From NCBI GenBank assembly GCA_905198825.1, contig CAJKEF010000041.1, forward strand, positions 1 to 8,390: a stretch of DNA of 8,390 bases, in the 5' to 3' direction. A program made the translations under genes and the position numbers. Source of the DNA: an uncultured Collinsella sp. Lineage in GTDB: Bacteria; Actinomycetota; Coriobacteriia; Coriobacteriales; Coriobacteriaceae. Each line of letters opens with the position of its first letter. Position 1 is the stretch's first letter. Under the pieces are notes generated by a model. The model did no database searches, was not told where the DNA came from, and worked only from the letters and a program-made list of their open reading frames with translations. Below are positions 1 to 6,753 of the stretch, piece by piece.

Positions 1-1112
1 TCGCCCAGCTGGTCTACAGCACATCGCGAAAAGACTTTACCCACATCGGTGCCGACATCGATTACATCCACGCCCCTATTGGAGTACTTGGCCCCAATAG
101 TCCCGTGTCGCTCGACTCTTTCCGCATTTGGTGGCGAGGCCGCGGTATCCCGCTCGCACGCATTGGACTAGCCTCCCTGCTTGCAGAAGCCGCAGTCGAT
201 GTTCCCGATGAACTCATCCAGCGAAATCTCGGCCTCTCCCTATCCGACCAGTATTGGATTAGACCCCAAGATTCCGGTCTCGCGTGGGAGAATATTAACT
301 TCTTCAGTAATGCTTTTGACGACGTCTCTCTGTCCATCGCACCCTTCGCCCCAGAGGGCAAAGCAGCCGCCGCAAAGCCCGATAACACCTCGGACGGCAA
401 TCTTCAGAAGTATTGGACATGCGAGGGTGACCGTCGAATCCTCCACAAGGCAGGTGCGCATCTAAACCAGGAACCCTATAACGAGATGGTGGCGACCGCA
501 CTTCACCGTCGCATCCTAAACGCTTGCGATTATGTACCCTATTCGCTCGAAGGCGCGGGTACTTCTGCCTTGAGCACATGCAATGTCTTCTTAACTGACG
601 AAGAAGAATATGTCCCTGCGTTCTATGTAAACCAGCATGCAAATGTAGACGAGCGACTAACCGATTACGAACGGTATGTAGCAAACTGCGAGGAGCTTGG
701 AGCGACAGATATAAAAGGCGCCCTTGACCGCATGATTGTATGCGATGACATCATTGCCAACTATGATCGCCATTGGCGTAACTTTGGCCTTGTGCGAAAC
801 GTCAACACGCTAGCCTGCAGACCTGCCCCCATCTTCGATTCGGAATCATCGCTCTGGTGCAACGTTTCTCTAGAGGAGCTTAAGGCAGGAGAGCACAGTT
901 TTACCAGCGCGCAGTTTCATTCAAGCCCCGTGAAACAAATGCTGCTTGTTGAGGATATGAGCTGGTTTGACGACGACAAGCTCGAGGGTTTCGTTGACGA
1001 GGCAATCGAAATCCTATCCAAAAACGACGCTCTTACAGCAAGACTGCCTTATCTAAAAGAGGCGCTAACATGGCGCCTCGAAAGAATGATCGACATCGCT
1101 GAATGGAGTTAG
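1..1112 (+). CDS. HipA-like kinase-fold protein, C-terminal part (5' end outside window)
   Basis: The frame is open from base 3 (AQLVYSTSRKDF...) and runs to TAG at 1110-1112, so the start lies upstream; the GTG at 105 is internal and should not be taken as the start. About 369 residues are visible. HipA/phosphatidylinositol-kinase-like features appear in order: a glycine-loop-like TSDGNLQKYW near 387-416, a possible ATP-lysine segment RRILHKAG, a catalytic-loop motif NYDRHWRNFGLV with the putative catalytic Asp codon at 765, and a metal-binding DFG-equivalent IFDSESSLW with Asp at 837. Known family members phosphorylate proteins, for example HipA on GltX; the substrate here cannot be read from sequence. 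Codon use is more A/T-rich than the adjoining operon, which suggests separate ancestry. Any HipB-like partner would lie to the left, unseen. It converges on the yacP-like gene with a 27-base gap. It could be an orphan HipA-domain protein rather than a toxin. Confidence 0.8.
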   Translation, partial: AQLVYSTSRKDFTHIGADIDYIHAPIGVLGPNSPVSLDSFRIWWRGRGIPLARIGLASLLAEAAVDVPDELIQRNLGLSLSDQYWIRPQDSGLAWENINFFSNAFDDVSLSIAPFAPEGKAAAAKPDNTSDGNLQKYWTCEGDRRILHKAGAHLNQEPYNEMVATALHRRILNACDYVPYSLEGAGTSALSTCNVFLTDEEEYVPAFYVNQHANVDERLTDYERYVANCEELGATDIKGALDRMIVCDDIIANYDRHWRNFGLVRNVNTLACRPAPIFDSESSLWCNVSLEELKAGEHSFTSAQFHSSPVKQMLLVEDMSWFDDDKLEGFVDEAIEILSKNDALTARLPYLKEALTWRLERMIDIAEWS

Positions 1113-1138
1113 CGAGACAGCATCGCCCCGCCAACTCC
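1105..1138. other. Stem-loop between convergent genes
   Basis: GGAGTTAGCG at 1105-1114 faces CGCCAACTCC at 1129-1138, pairing at 9 of 10 positions around a 14-base loop. It covers the stop of the HipA-like gene and ends just before the stop of the minus-strand yacP-like gene, where a two-way terminator would be expected. No T-rich tract follows on either strand, so it is not a standard intrinsic terminator. It may slow polymerase, protect 3' ends, or be chance. Confidence 0.35.
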
Positions 1139-1139
1139 C

Positions 1140-1817
1140 CTACCTCCCGCGCAGGGCCTTGAGCTTGGCCAGGGCATCGGGGCTCAGGCGACTGCCCAGA
1201 GTCATCTTGATCTGCGGAGCTTCCTCTGCCTCGTGAACGTCGTTATCGATCTGCTTGATCTCGTCCACCAGCATGCGGCTCGAGATGCGCGTAACACCCT
1301 TGCCCATGACGACGGCCTGGATTGTGCCGTCACTCGATACCACGGAGCACGCGCGGCCCTCCTCACGTGCCTCGATGCAGAGCTTCTGCACCACGGTATC
1401 GGCAGAGACGCCCGTCGGCGAAAACTCGATGCGCACACCGCGGGCCGGCAGGTTGGGGCGCTCGCTGGAGATATTGCCCGCGCCGTCGAACACGATCACG
1501 GCCTCGTAGCGGCCCTGGGCAAAGGCGGCGACGTCGTTGATGAGTGCGGTGCGCGCCATATCGTGAACATCGTTGGAGTATGGATCGTCGGAATGGTCGT
1601 ACACGAGCTTTTCGTAGCGCGGCGTGCAGTGGATCACGTTGTAGCCGTCGACCACCAGCAGCTCGGGCTTGTTGGAGTGCACCGTCGAGACTGGGTCGGC
1701 GATAGCCTGCGCAAACGCATTGCCGCCCACGCCGTAGGTCGCGGCCGAAACAATCGGCTTGGCCGAGCCCTCGCCAAAGCGCTTGGCCTTGGACTTGGCG
1801 CGGTTCTTCTTGGACAT
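1140..1817 (-). CDS. NYN-domain RNA-binding/ribonuclease-like protein, YacP/Rae1 family
   Basis: This 225-residue protein has a basic, flexible N-terminus (MSKKNRAKSKAKRF) of about 50 residues, then a PIN-like NYN fold. Visible acidic motifs are LLVVDGYNVI (Asp57), VIVFDGAG (Asp111), SADTVVQKL (Asp140) and VVSSDG (Asp163), the arrangement of a metal-binding nuclease site. In Bacillus subtilis the relative YacP (Rae1) cleaves mRNA on ribosomes; that role here is by homology only. The protein is longer than the Bacillus one, mainly through the N-terminal tail. The start is ATG with a GGAGGAG-type ribosome site inside the end of rlmB, and the gap between the rlmB stop and this start is 3 bases, so the two are probably translationally coupled. 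It is the last gene of the operon, as in Bacillus, where rae1 also follows rlmB. Confidence 0.85.
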   Translation of the reverse strand: MSKKNRAKSKAKRFGEGSAKPIVSAATYGVGGNAFAQAIADPVSTVHSNKPELLVVDGYNVIHCTPRYEKLVYDHSDDPYSNDVHDMARTALINDVAAFAQGRYEAVIVFDGAGNISSERPNLPARGVRIEFSPTGVSADTVVQKLCIEAREEGRACSVVSSDGTIQAVVMGKGVTRISSRMLVDEIKQIDNDVHEAEEAPQIKMTLGSRLSPDALAKLKALRGR

Positions 1818-1820
1818 GCG

Positions 1821-2741
1821 CTACTCCTCCCCCATGAGCTCGCCGGCGTTGCGGCGCAGCCACTCAAAGCACAGCGCCGTGGTCGCCTGGGCAACATTGA
1901 GGCTCTCGGTCATGCCGCGCTGGGGAAGCTTGGTCAAAAAGTCGCATTTCTCAAGCACCAGGCGCGAGATGCCGTCGCCCTCGGAGCCCATGACGAGCGC
2001 CACGCGGCCCTCGAAGGGAGCATCCCAGCAGCTGCCCTCGGCGTGCTCGGAAGCACCACCCACCCAAAAGCCAGCGGCCTTGAGGTCATCGAGCGCACGA
2101 GCGATATTGGGAACCTGCGCGATAGGCAGGTGCATGACGGCACCGGCAGAGGTCTTGTAGCTGCCCACGGTCACGCCGGCGGCACGCTTGTTGGCGATGA
2201 TGACGCCGGCCGCGCCCACAACCTCGGCGGAGCGCACGATGGCACCAAAGTTGCCGTCGTCGGTCACGTGGTCGAGTACCACGACGAGCGCCGGGCCCTC
2301 GCCCGCGCGGTCGAGGATATCGACGACATCGGCATAGGGGAAGTTGCCAACCTCGAGCGCAATGCCCTGGTGAGCGCCATGGCTCGACAGTGCGTCGAGC
2401 TGCGCGCGCGGCACATACTTAATGCGGACACCCGCGGCGTTGAGGTCGTCGACCAGGCGCGACAAGGCGGCATCGCGCTCCCCGCCCTCGGCAATGAGCG
2501 CGCACTTGATGGGAAAACCGGTGCGCAGCGCCTCGGCGGCAGCACGACGACCTTCGATAAACTCGCCCTTGGGAGCCTGAACGTTGTCGCGGTTGCGATC
2601 TCGCTGCGGACGCGCAGCCTGGGCTTGGGAGCGCTCGCGCTGGCCCTTGGGAGTGGCAGCACGGTCGTTGCGGCGAATCGGACGCGAGCCAGAAGCAGCC
2701 TGCTTGCCTCCACGCGGTGCACGCTTGCGATTGTCGGCCAT
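1821..2741 (-). CDS. rlmB: TrmH/SpoU-family 23S rRNA 2'-O-ribose methyltransferase, RlmB-like
   Basis: The protein has 306 residues. Residues 1-60 are a low-complexity, Arg/Gln/Ala-rich basic tail. Residues 61-130 form the substrate-binding domain (FIEGRRAAAEAL start, SSHGAHQGIALEV). The SPOUT knot domain carries the three family motifs: LDHVTDDGNFGAIVRSAE (156-173), ALVMGSEGDGISRLVLE (248-264) and LPQRGMTESLNVAQATT (272-288). Enzymes of this group methylate a ribose 2'-OH in 23S rRNA (Gm2251 in E. coli) with S-adenosylmethionine. The related MRM/TrmH-3 members differ in target, so the exact nucleotide is inferred. The ATG at 2741 was chosen over an in-frame ATG at 2831 because AGGAGG sits 7 bases upstream and the longer version would translate the terminator-like hairpin and part of the palindrome. 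It follows cysS, as in both Bacillus and many actinobacteria. Confidence 0.92.
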   Translation of the reverse strand: MADNRKRAPRGGKQAASGSRPIRRNDRAATPKGQRERSQAQAARPQRDRNRDNVQAPKGEFIEGRRAAAEALRTGFPIKCALIAEGGERDAALSRLVDDLNAAGVRIKYVPRAQLDALSSHGAHQGIALEVGNFPYADVVDILDRAGEGPALVVVLDHVTDDGNFGAIVRSAEVVGAAGVIIANKRAAGVTVGSYKTSAGAVMHLPIAQVPNIARALDDLKAAGFWVGGASEHAEGSCWDAPFEGRVALVMGSEGDGISRLVLEKCDFLTKLPQRGMTESLNVAQATTALCFEWLRRNAGELMGEE

Positions 2742-2748
2742 GGGACAA

Positions 2749-2754
2749 CCTCCT
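2749..2754 (-). promoter_or_regulatory. Ribosome binding site that fixes the rlmB start
   Basis: On the minus strand AGGAGG lies 7 bases before the ATG at 2741. This is one of the strongest Shine-Dalgarno matches in the window and argues against the longer in-frame start at 2831. Confidence 0.85.
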
Positions 2755-2775
2755 ATAAAGCAACTATCAAATAGA

Positions 2776-2816
2776 CAAAAGAAACGACCGCTTAAGACGA
2801 ATAGCCCAAGCGGTCG
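2776..2816 (-). terminator. Terminator-like hairpin between cysS and rlmB
   Basis: On the minus strand CGACCGCTT pairs perfectly with AAGCGGTCG (2808-2816 with 2785-2793) around a 14-base loop. The stem is followed at once by TTTCTTTTG (2784-2776), the layout of a Rho-independent terminator. It lies inside what otherwise looks like one operon, 35 bases before the rlmB start codon, and I see no convincing promoter between it and rlmB. It may end most cysS transcripts with read-through into rlmB-yacP, or act as an attenuator. Confidence 0.6.
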
Positions 2817-2820
2817 GTAC

Positions 2821-2920
2821 GGGTTTTCCAAGTGCCCGAGATTGCCGTGAAAGAGGAGCGACGCGTACTTGGGTACGCGAGCGACGGTTTGAACGGCAAG
2901 GTCGGGTGCTTGGAAAACCC
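2821..2920. repeat. 100-bp dyad-symmetric extragenic element
   Basis: The outer arms at 2821-2848 and 2893-2920 are inverted copies matching at 24 of 28 positions, including a perfect 12-base tip (GGGTTTTCCAAG against CTTGGAAAACCC). On the same symmetry axis, CGCGTAC (2862-2868) faces GTACGCG (2873-2879) around a 4-base loop. Between outer and inner stems lie two equal 13-base segments that barely pair. A direct repeat GAGCGAC occurs at 2856-2862 and 2879-2885. It sits 7 bases after the cysS stop and just before the terminator-like hairpin. It resembles a REP or MITE-type palindromic element, but one copy cannot prove it is repeated. Transcribed, it would fold into a long hairpin that could protect the cysS mRNA end. 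Confidence 0.75.
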
Positions 2921-2927
2921 GCGGGGA

Positions 2928-4394
2928 TTAGAGAGACTTAATACGGGTGCCAGCGGCCGTATCCTCAATGGTGAGGCCCAGGTCCTTGAGCTGGTCGCGG
3001 ATGGCGTCGGCCAGATCCCAGTTCTTGGCGGCACGGGCCTCGGCGCGGGCTTCGAGAATCTTGGCAGCAGCCTCGTCCACGTCGTCGCCCGTATAGGCAA
3101 CCAGACCGGCGGCAACACCCAGCAGACCCAGCGGCAGCTCGACCTTGGGCTCGGGGAGCTCAACACCAAACGTATCGAGGAGCTCGGCCAGCGTGTCGGC
3201 GGCGGCAAGCGCGGCGGCCTTGTCGGCAGCATCGCCCGCCTGCTCCAGGTACTGGTTGCACTCGGTCACAAAGCCAAAGACGGCACCCATGGCACCGGCG
3301 GTGTTAAAGTCGTCGTCCATGCACTCCTTAAAGGCGGCACGGGTCTCGGCGGCCTTGGCGGCAAACGCCTCGGCGGCAGCCGCATCGGCATCGGCCGTCG
3401 CATGGTTCGCGGCCCAGCGCAGGTTCTCGACCGTACCGGCGATACGCGTGAGCGAGTTCTCGGCACCCTCCAGGCGCTCCCAAGAAAAGTCGAGCGGCGA
3501 GCGATAGCTCGTCTGCAGCATCAGAAGGCGCAGAGCGGCAGCGGAGTGCTGCTCGAGGACCTCGGCCAGCGTAAAGAAGTTGCCGAGCGACTTGGACATC
3601 TTCTCGCCGTCAACCAGTAGCATGCCCGTGTGCATCCAGGTGTTGGAGAAGCCCTGGTGCCAGGCGCAGGTGGCCTGGGCGCACTCGTTTTCGTGATGCG
3701 GGAAGGCAAGGTCGGAGCCGCCGCCGTGGATGTCGATCGGAGTGCCCAGGTAGCGATGCACCATAGCGGCGCACTCGGTGTGCCAACCGGGACGGCCCTC
3801 GCCCCAGGGGCTCGGCCAGCTGGGCTCGCCGGGCTTGGCGGCCTTCCACAGGGCAAAGTCGAGCGGGTCGTTCTTGTCCTCGTTCTCCTCGATGCGCGCG
3901 CCAACCATAAGGTCGTCGATGTTGCGACCCGAGACCTGACCATAGTTGGGATCGCTGCGCACGGCAAAGTACACATCGCCGTTATCGGCTGCGTAAGCGT
4001 GGCCCTGCTCGATAAGCGTCTTGATCATGGCGATCATGGGGCCGATCTCCTTGGTGGCGCGGGGGCGCACATCGGGATCGAGCACGTTGGCGGCGCGCAT
4101 GACGCCGATGAACTTGTCCGAGAACTCCGTCGCGACCTCGGCGGCAGTGCGGCCCTGCTCGTTGGCGCGCTTGATGATCTTGTCGTCGACATCGGTGAGG
4201 TTCTGGGCGAACGTGACCTCGTAGCCGCTCGCGATGAGCCAGCGGCGAATCACGTCAAAGCTGATGAACGTGCGGGCGTTGCCGATGTGGATGTTGTCGT
4301 AGACCGTGGGGCCGCACACGTACATGCGGACCTTGCCGGACTCGATGGGCTGGAACTCTTCCTTTTTATGGGTAGCGCTGTTGTAGATACGCAT
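2928..4394 (-). CDS. cysS: Cysteinyl-tRNA synthetase
   Basis: This 488-residue class I aminoacyl-tRNA synthetase joins cysteine to tRNA-Cys in the cytoplasm. The length is normal for the family. The N-terminal Rossmann domain begins with VRMYVCGPTVYDNIHIGNAR, which holds the HIGH-type signature HIGN at 36-39. KMSKS is intact at 265-269. The four zinc ligands known from the E. coli enzyme are all present: Cys28, Cys208 (GWHTEC), His233 and Glu237 (FPHHENE). The C-terminal part has an Ala-rich helical region (about 330-405) and the DALR-like and anticodon-binding end (AKNWDLADAIRDQLKDLG, 456-473). The start is ATG with AAGGAG 6 bases upstream, inside the end of ispF, leaving a 3-base gap. Nothing suggests mutation or transfer. 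Confidence 0.97.
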   Translation of the reverse strand: MRIYNSATHKKEEFQPIESGKVRMYVCGPTVYDNIHIGNARTFISFDVIRRWLIASGYEVTFAQNLTDVDDKIIKRANEQGRTAAEVATEFSDKFIGVMRAANVLDPDVRPRATKEIGPMIAMIKTLIEQGHAYAADNGDVYFAVRSDPNYGQVSGRNIDDLMVGARIEENEDKNDPLDFALWKAAKPGEPSWPSPWGEGRPGWHTECAAMVHRYLGTPIDIHGGGSDLAFPHHENECAQATCAWHQGFSNTWMHTGMLLVDGEKMSKSLGNFFTLAEVLEQHSAAALRLLMLQTSYRSPLDFSWERLEGAENSLTRIAGTVENLRWAANHATADADAAAAEAFAAKAAETRAAFKECMDDDFNTAGAMGAVFGFVTECNQYLEQAGDAADKAAALAAADTLAELLDTFGVELPEPKVELPLGLLGVAAGLVAYTGDDVDEAAAKILEARAEARAAKNWDLADAIRDQLKDLGLTIEDTAAGTRIKSL

Positions 4395-4397
4395 TCG

Positions 4398-4892
4398 TTA
4401 CTCCTTAACGGTTTTCTGTAGCAGGCAGACGGCCCAGGCGCCGATTCCCTCGCCCTGGCCTTCCCAACCGAGCTTTTCGGTCGTAGTGGCGGCGACGCCC
4501 ACGTTTTCGACGTCAACGCCCAGGGCATGGGCAAGGTTGGCACGCATGGCATCGCGGTGCGGGGTGATCTTAGGCTGCTGGCAGGCAATGGTGCAATCGG
4601 CATCGACAAACTCGAAGCCCAGCTCGCGCGCATAGTCCATCACGCGAGCGAGCAGCACCATCGAGTCGGCGCCCTCATAGGCAGGATCGGTGTCGGGGAA
4701 TAGCTTGCCGATGTCTCCCCCGCGGCAGGCGCCCAGAATGGCGTCGGCCAAGGCGTGCGCGAGCACATCGGCATCCGAGTGGCCCAGCAGGCCGCGCTCG
4801 TAGGGAATGTCGACTCCGCCGATAATACATCGACGCCCCTCCACCAAACGGTGAACGTCGTAGCCATGACCAATGCGCAGGTTACTGAACAT
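4398..4892 (-). CDS. ispF: 2-C-methyl-D-erythritol 2,4-cyclodiphosphate synthase
   Basis: This 164-residue enzyme cyclises CDP-ME 2-phosphate to MEcPP with release of CMP in the MEP isoprenoid pathway; the family works as a cytoplasmic homotrimer. Metal ligands Asp12 and His14 (RIGHGYDVHRL) and His46 (HSDADVLAH) match the Asp8, His10, His42 set of E. coli. Other family blocks are GDIGKLFPDTDP, CTIACQQPKI, and the C-terminal ATTTEKLGWEGQGEGIGAWAV. The ATG at 4892 lies inside the ispD 3' end, giving an 11-base overlap in another frame, and is preceded by GAGAGGA in ispD. IspD and IspF are separate here, unlike the fused IspDF of some proteobacteria. The overlap suggests coupled translation of consecutive pathway enzymes, though IspE, the step between them, is not in the window. 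Confidence 0.96.
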   Translation of the reverse strand: MFSNLRIGHGYDVHRLVEGRRCIIGGVDIPYERGLLGHSDADVLAHALADAILGACRGGDIGKLFPDTDPAYEGADSMVLLARVMDYARELGFEFVDADCTIACQQPKITPHRDAMRANLAHALGVDVENVGVAATTTEKLGWEGQGEGIGAWAVCLLQKTVKE

Positions 4893-5610
4893 GGGGAAGG
4901 TCCTCTCCCTCGGCCATGCGGCCGAGCAGAATCGCGGTTACGGGACGCAAGTCCTCGGGCACCGTCACCTTAAGGTTATCGCGTGGGCTCTGGACGCAGC
5001 GGACGCGCCCACCCATGCGCTCGACCAGCGACGAATCATCGGTGCCGATAAAGCCCTCGGCAATGGCTGCAGCGTGGGCGCGCTTCATAGCATCGACGCT
5101 AAAGATCTGCGGCGTCTGCGCGGCCCAGTACAGCTCGCGCGGCGGCGTCTCGACGATGTTGTCGCCATCGACGATCTTGAGCGTGTCGATCGCGGGCTGA
5201 CCGCACACGACACCGTCGAGAGCACGGTCGCTCACGAGCACGTCGATAGCGTGGTCGATAGCCTCGGTCGTGATGAGCGGACGGGCGCCGTCGTGGATAG
5301 CGACATATTCGAAACCCGCCGGCACCGCATGCACGCCGGCGCGGGTGGAATCCTGACGAGTATCGCCGGCATCGGCAAAGCTGATGGGCGTGTCATAGTC
5401 AAACGGGTCGATGGCCAGGCGGCGCATCTCGGCACGGCGCTCGGCAGGACACACCACCACGATGTGGCCGACCTTGTCGCTCCGATCGAATGCGCGGATG
5501 GACCAGCTCATGAGCGGACGGCCCGCCACGTTAACGAGCTGCTTGCCGCCGGGATTTCCAAAGCGCTGGCCGCAGCCACCGGCAACGACCACGGCGCATA
5601 CGGGCGCCAT
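4882..5610 (-). CDS. ispD: 2-C-methyl-D-erythritol 4-phosphate cytidylyltransferase
   Basis: This 242-residue cytidylyltransferase joins CTP and MEP to give CDP-ME in the MEP pathway. The N-terminal nucleotide loop is VVVAGGCGQRFGNPGGKQL (8-26), with conserved Arg16 and Lys23. Family blocks follow in order: GDTRQDSTRAG (82-92), AIHDGARPL (104-112), QTPQIF (165-170), GTDDSSLVERMGG (189-201) and NLKVTVPEDL (212-221), with Lys214 equal to the conserved phosphate-binding lysine. A small oddity is Gly-Gly-Lys-Gln where most relatives have Pro-Lys-Gln. The ATG shares one base with the disA stop (TAATG), and an AGGGGA ribosome site lies in the end of disA, so reinitiation is likely. The 3' end overlaps ispF by 11 bases. 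Confidence 0.95.
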   Translation of the reverse strand: MAPVCAVVVAGGCGQRFGNPGGKQLVNVAGRPLMSWSIRAFDRSDKVGHIVVVCPAERRAEMRRLAIDPFDYDTPISFADAGDTRQDSTRAGVHAVPAGFEYVAIHDGARPLITTEAIDHAIDVLVSDRALDGVVCGQPAIDTLKIVDGDNIVETPPRELYWAAQTPQIFSVDAMKRAHAAAIAEGFIGTDDSSLVERMGGRVRCVQSPRDNLKVTVPEDLRPVTAILLGRMAEGEDLPHVQ

Positions 5611-6677
5611 TATGCGTTCCCCTGTTTGGTGCCCTTCATGCGGTACAGCGAGTCCGCAAGAATGGCAGGGTTATTGACGCCAAAGTCGCCCAGGCGCTCC
5701 GGGTCCTCGCTGATGTCGTCCATGAGTTCCTGCAGCGAGCCGTACTCGTCGACGATCTTCTCGGCCACGCCGTCGCGCACGACGGACACGCGCGAAAGCG
5801 TGCGCAGGCCCAGCGGCGTCATGACGGAGTCCTCGTCCAGGTCGTCATAGCCCAGAACTGCCGCCACGTGCTGCGGGTCGGACAGGTCCTTAGGCGTCAT
5901 GCGGCTAAGCTCGGCGCGGATCTTCTCGGCGTTGGCCTCAGAGGAGTCGCTCGCGTAGTCGCGGATCATCAGGTCGTATTCGGTATCCATGCTGGAGCCG
6001 GCGAGCTGCTCGAGCTGCATCTGCACGAGCTTGCCCTGGTTGCCCAGCTTGACAATGCAATCCTTAAGCTCAGTCTTTGCCTGCTGCATGATCTCGAAAC
6101 TCGAGAAAATGCCGGTGATGTCGGCGAGTGTAACGTAGTCATCGAGCTCGAGGGCCGTCAGACGCAGCAGGGAGCGATCGAGCGACTGACGGGTGGTCTG
6201 GAGCGTGGCGACAAGCTGGTTGACCGAACTCATGATGGTGGTGACGGGCTGGATCTCGTAGCTCTTGCCGTGAACGTACACGTTAACGACGGCACGACGG
6301 GCCGAGACCGAGATCACGATGGCATCGGTAAGCACCGACATGCGAGCGGCGGTGCGGTGACGCATACCCGTCTCGCTCGTGGCAAGCGAGGGATCGGGAT
6401 TGAGGTGGAAGTTGGCGCGCAGAATCTGGGTGAGGTCGCCGTCGATGACGATGGCACCGTCCATCTTGGAGAGCTCGAACAGACGGTTCGAGGTGAACGA
6501 AATGTTGAGCGGGAAGCCGTCGTTACCGGCAGCGAGCACGTTTTCGGTGTCGCCGACGCAGATAAGGGCACCCAGGTGACCGGCAATGATCATGTCGAGG
6601 GCGGTGCGGATCGGCTGACCAGGTGCCGTCAGGCGGATAGCCTGTTCCATACGCTTTTGCAGCTCGTTCTTATCCAA
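5610..6677 (-). CDS. disA: DisA-type diadenylate cyclase (c-di-AMP synthase)
   Basis: The 355-residue protein makes c-di-AMP from two ATP. Family members form octamers and scan DNA, pausing at branched structures. The N-terminal DAC domain (about 1-145) has DGA at 73-75 (KMDGAIVIDGDL) and RHR at 106-108 (SETGMRHRTA). A central helical linker (about 150-290) and a C-terminal helix-hairpin-helix domain (LSRVSVVRDGVAEKIVDEYGSLQELM and on) complete the usual layout and length. Two departures are visible: Met105 stands where most DisA proteins have Thr before RHR, and the last hairpin reads FGVNNPA rather than a GIG/GVG-type loop. The start is TTG with GGGAG 7 bases upstream; an in-frame stop lies 36 bases further up and no ATG intervenes. 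It is the first gene of the operon, divergent from mntP; radA, often next to disA, is not seen. Confidence 0.95.
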   Translation of the reverse strand: MDKNELQKRMEQAIRLTAPGQPIRTALDMIIAGHLGALICVGDTENVLAAGNDGFPLNISFTSNRLFELSKMDGAIVIDGDLTQILRANFHLNPDPSLATSETGMRHRTAARMSVLTDAIVISVSARRAVVNVYVHGKSYEIQPVTTIMSSVNQLVATLQTTRQSLDRSLLRLTALELDDYVTLADITGIFSSFEIMQQAKTELKDCIVKLGNQGKLVQMQLEQLAGSSMDTEYDLMIRDYASDSSEANAEKIRAELSRMTPKDLSDPQHVAAVLGYDDLDEDSVMTPLGLRTLSRVSVVRDGVAEKIVDEYGSLQELMDDISEDPERLGDFGVNNPAILADSLYRMKGTKQGNA

Positions 6678-6684
6678 GGCATCG

Positions 6685-6689
6685 CTCCC
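6685..6689 (-). promoter_or_regulatory. Ribosome binding site supporting the TTG start of disA
   Basis: GGGAG on the minus strand ends 7 bases before TTG at 6677-6675. The next in-frame ATG, codon 10, has no comparable site and would trim the conserved N-terminal helix, so the rarer TTG start is preferred. Confidence 0.7.
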
Positions 6690-6753
6690 ATCGTATACGC
6701 TCCATAAACGTCAATAAGTTTCTCACGGTTTGCCCCTGTGACGCCCGCAAAAT

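Noticed and set aside
105..107. GTG at 105 as the true start of the left HipA-like gene
   Set aside because: The frame stays open with protein-like sequence to the window edge and there is no ribosome site before 105.
1233..2774. A 513-codon plus-strand open frame opposite the yacP-like gene and rlmB
   Set aside because: It mirrors the codon pattern of two well-recognised minus-strand genes in GC-rich DNA, its translation is His/Ala/Arg-rich with no family resemblance, and it has no sensible ribosome site.
2742..2831. A 30-residue N-terminal extension of rlmB from the ATG at 2831
   Set aside because: It would be encoded by the terminator-like hairpin and palindrome edge; AGGAGG at 2749-2754 points to the ATG at 2741.
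2832..4421. Long plus-strand open frames opposite cysS, and others opposite ispD and disA
   Set aside because: They are antisense shadows of genes with intact catalytic motifs; the translations are low-complexity.
6684..6712. TTGACG and TATACG on the minus strand as the disA promoter
   Set aside because: They are only 11 bases apart, and a start of transcription there would leave almost no leader for the GGGAG ribosome site.
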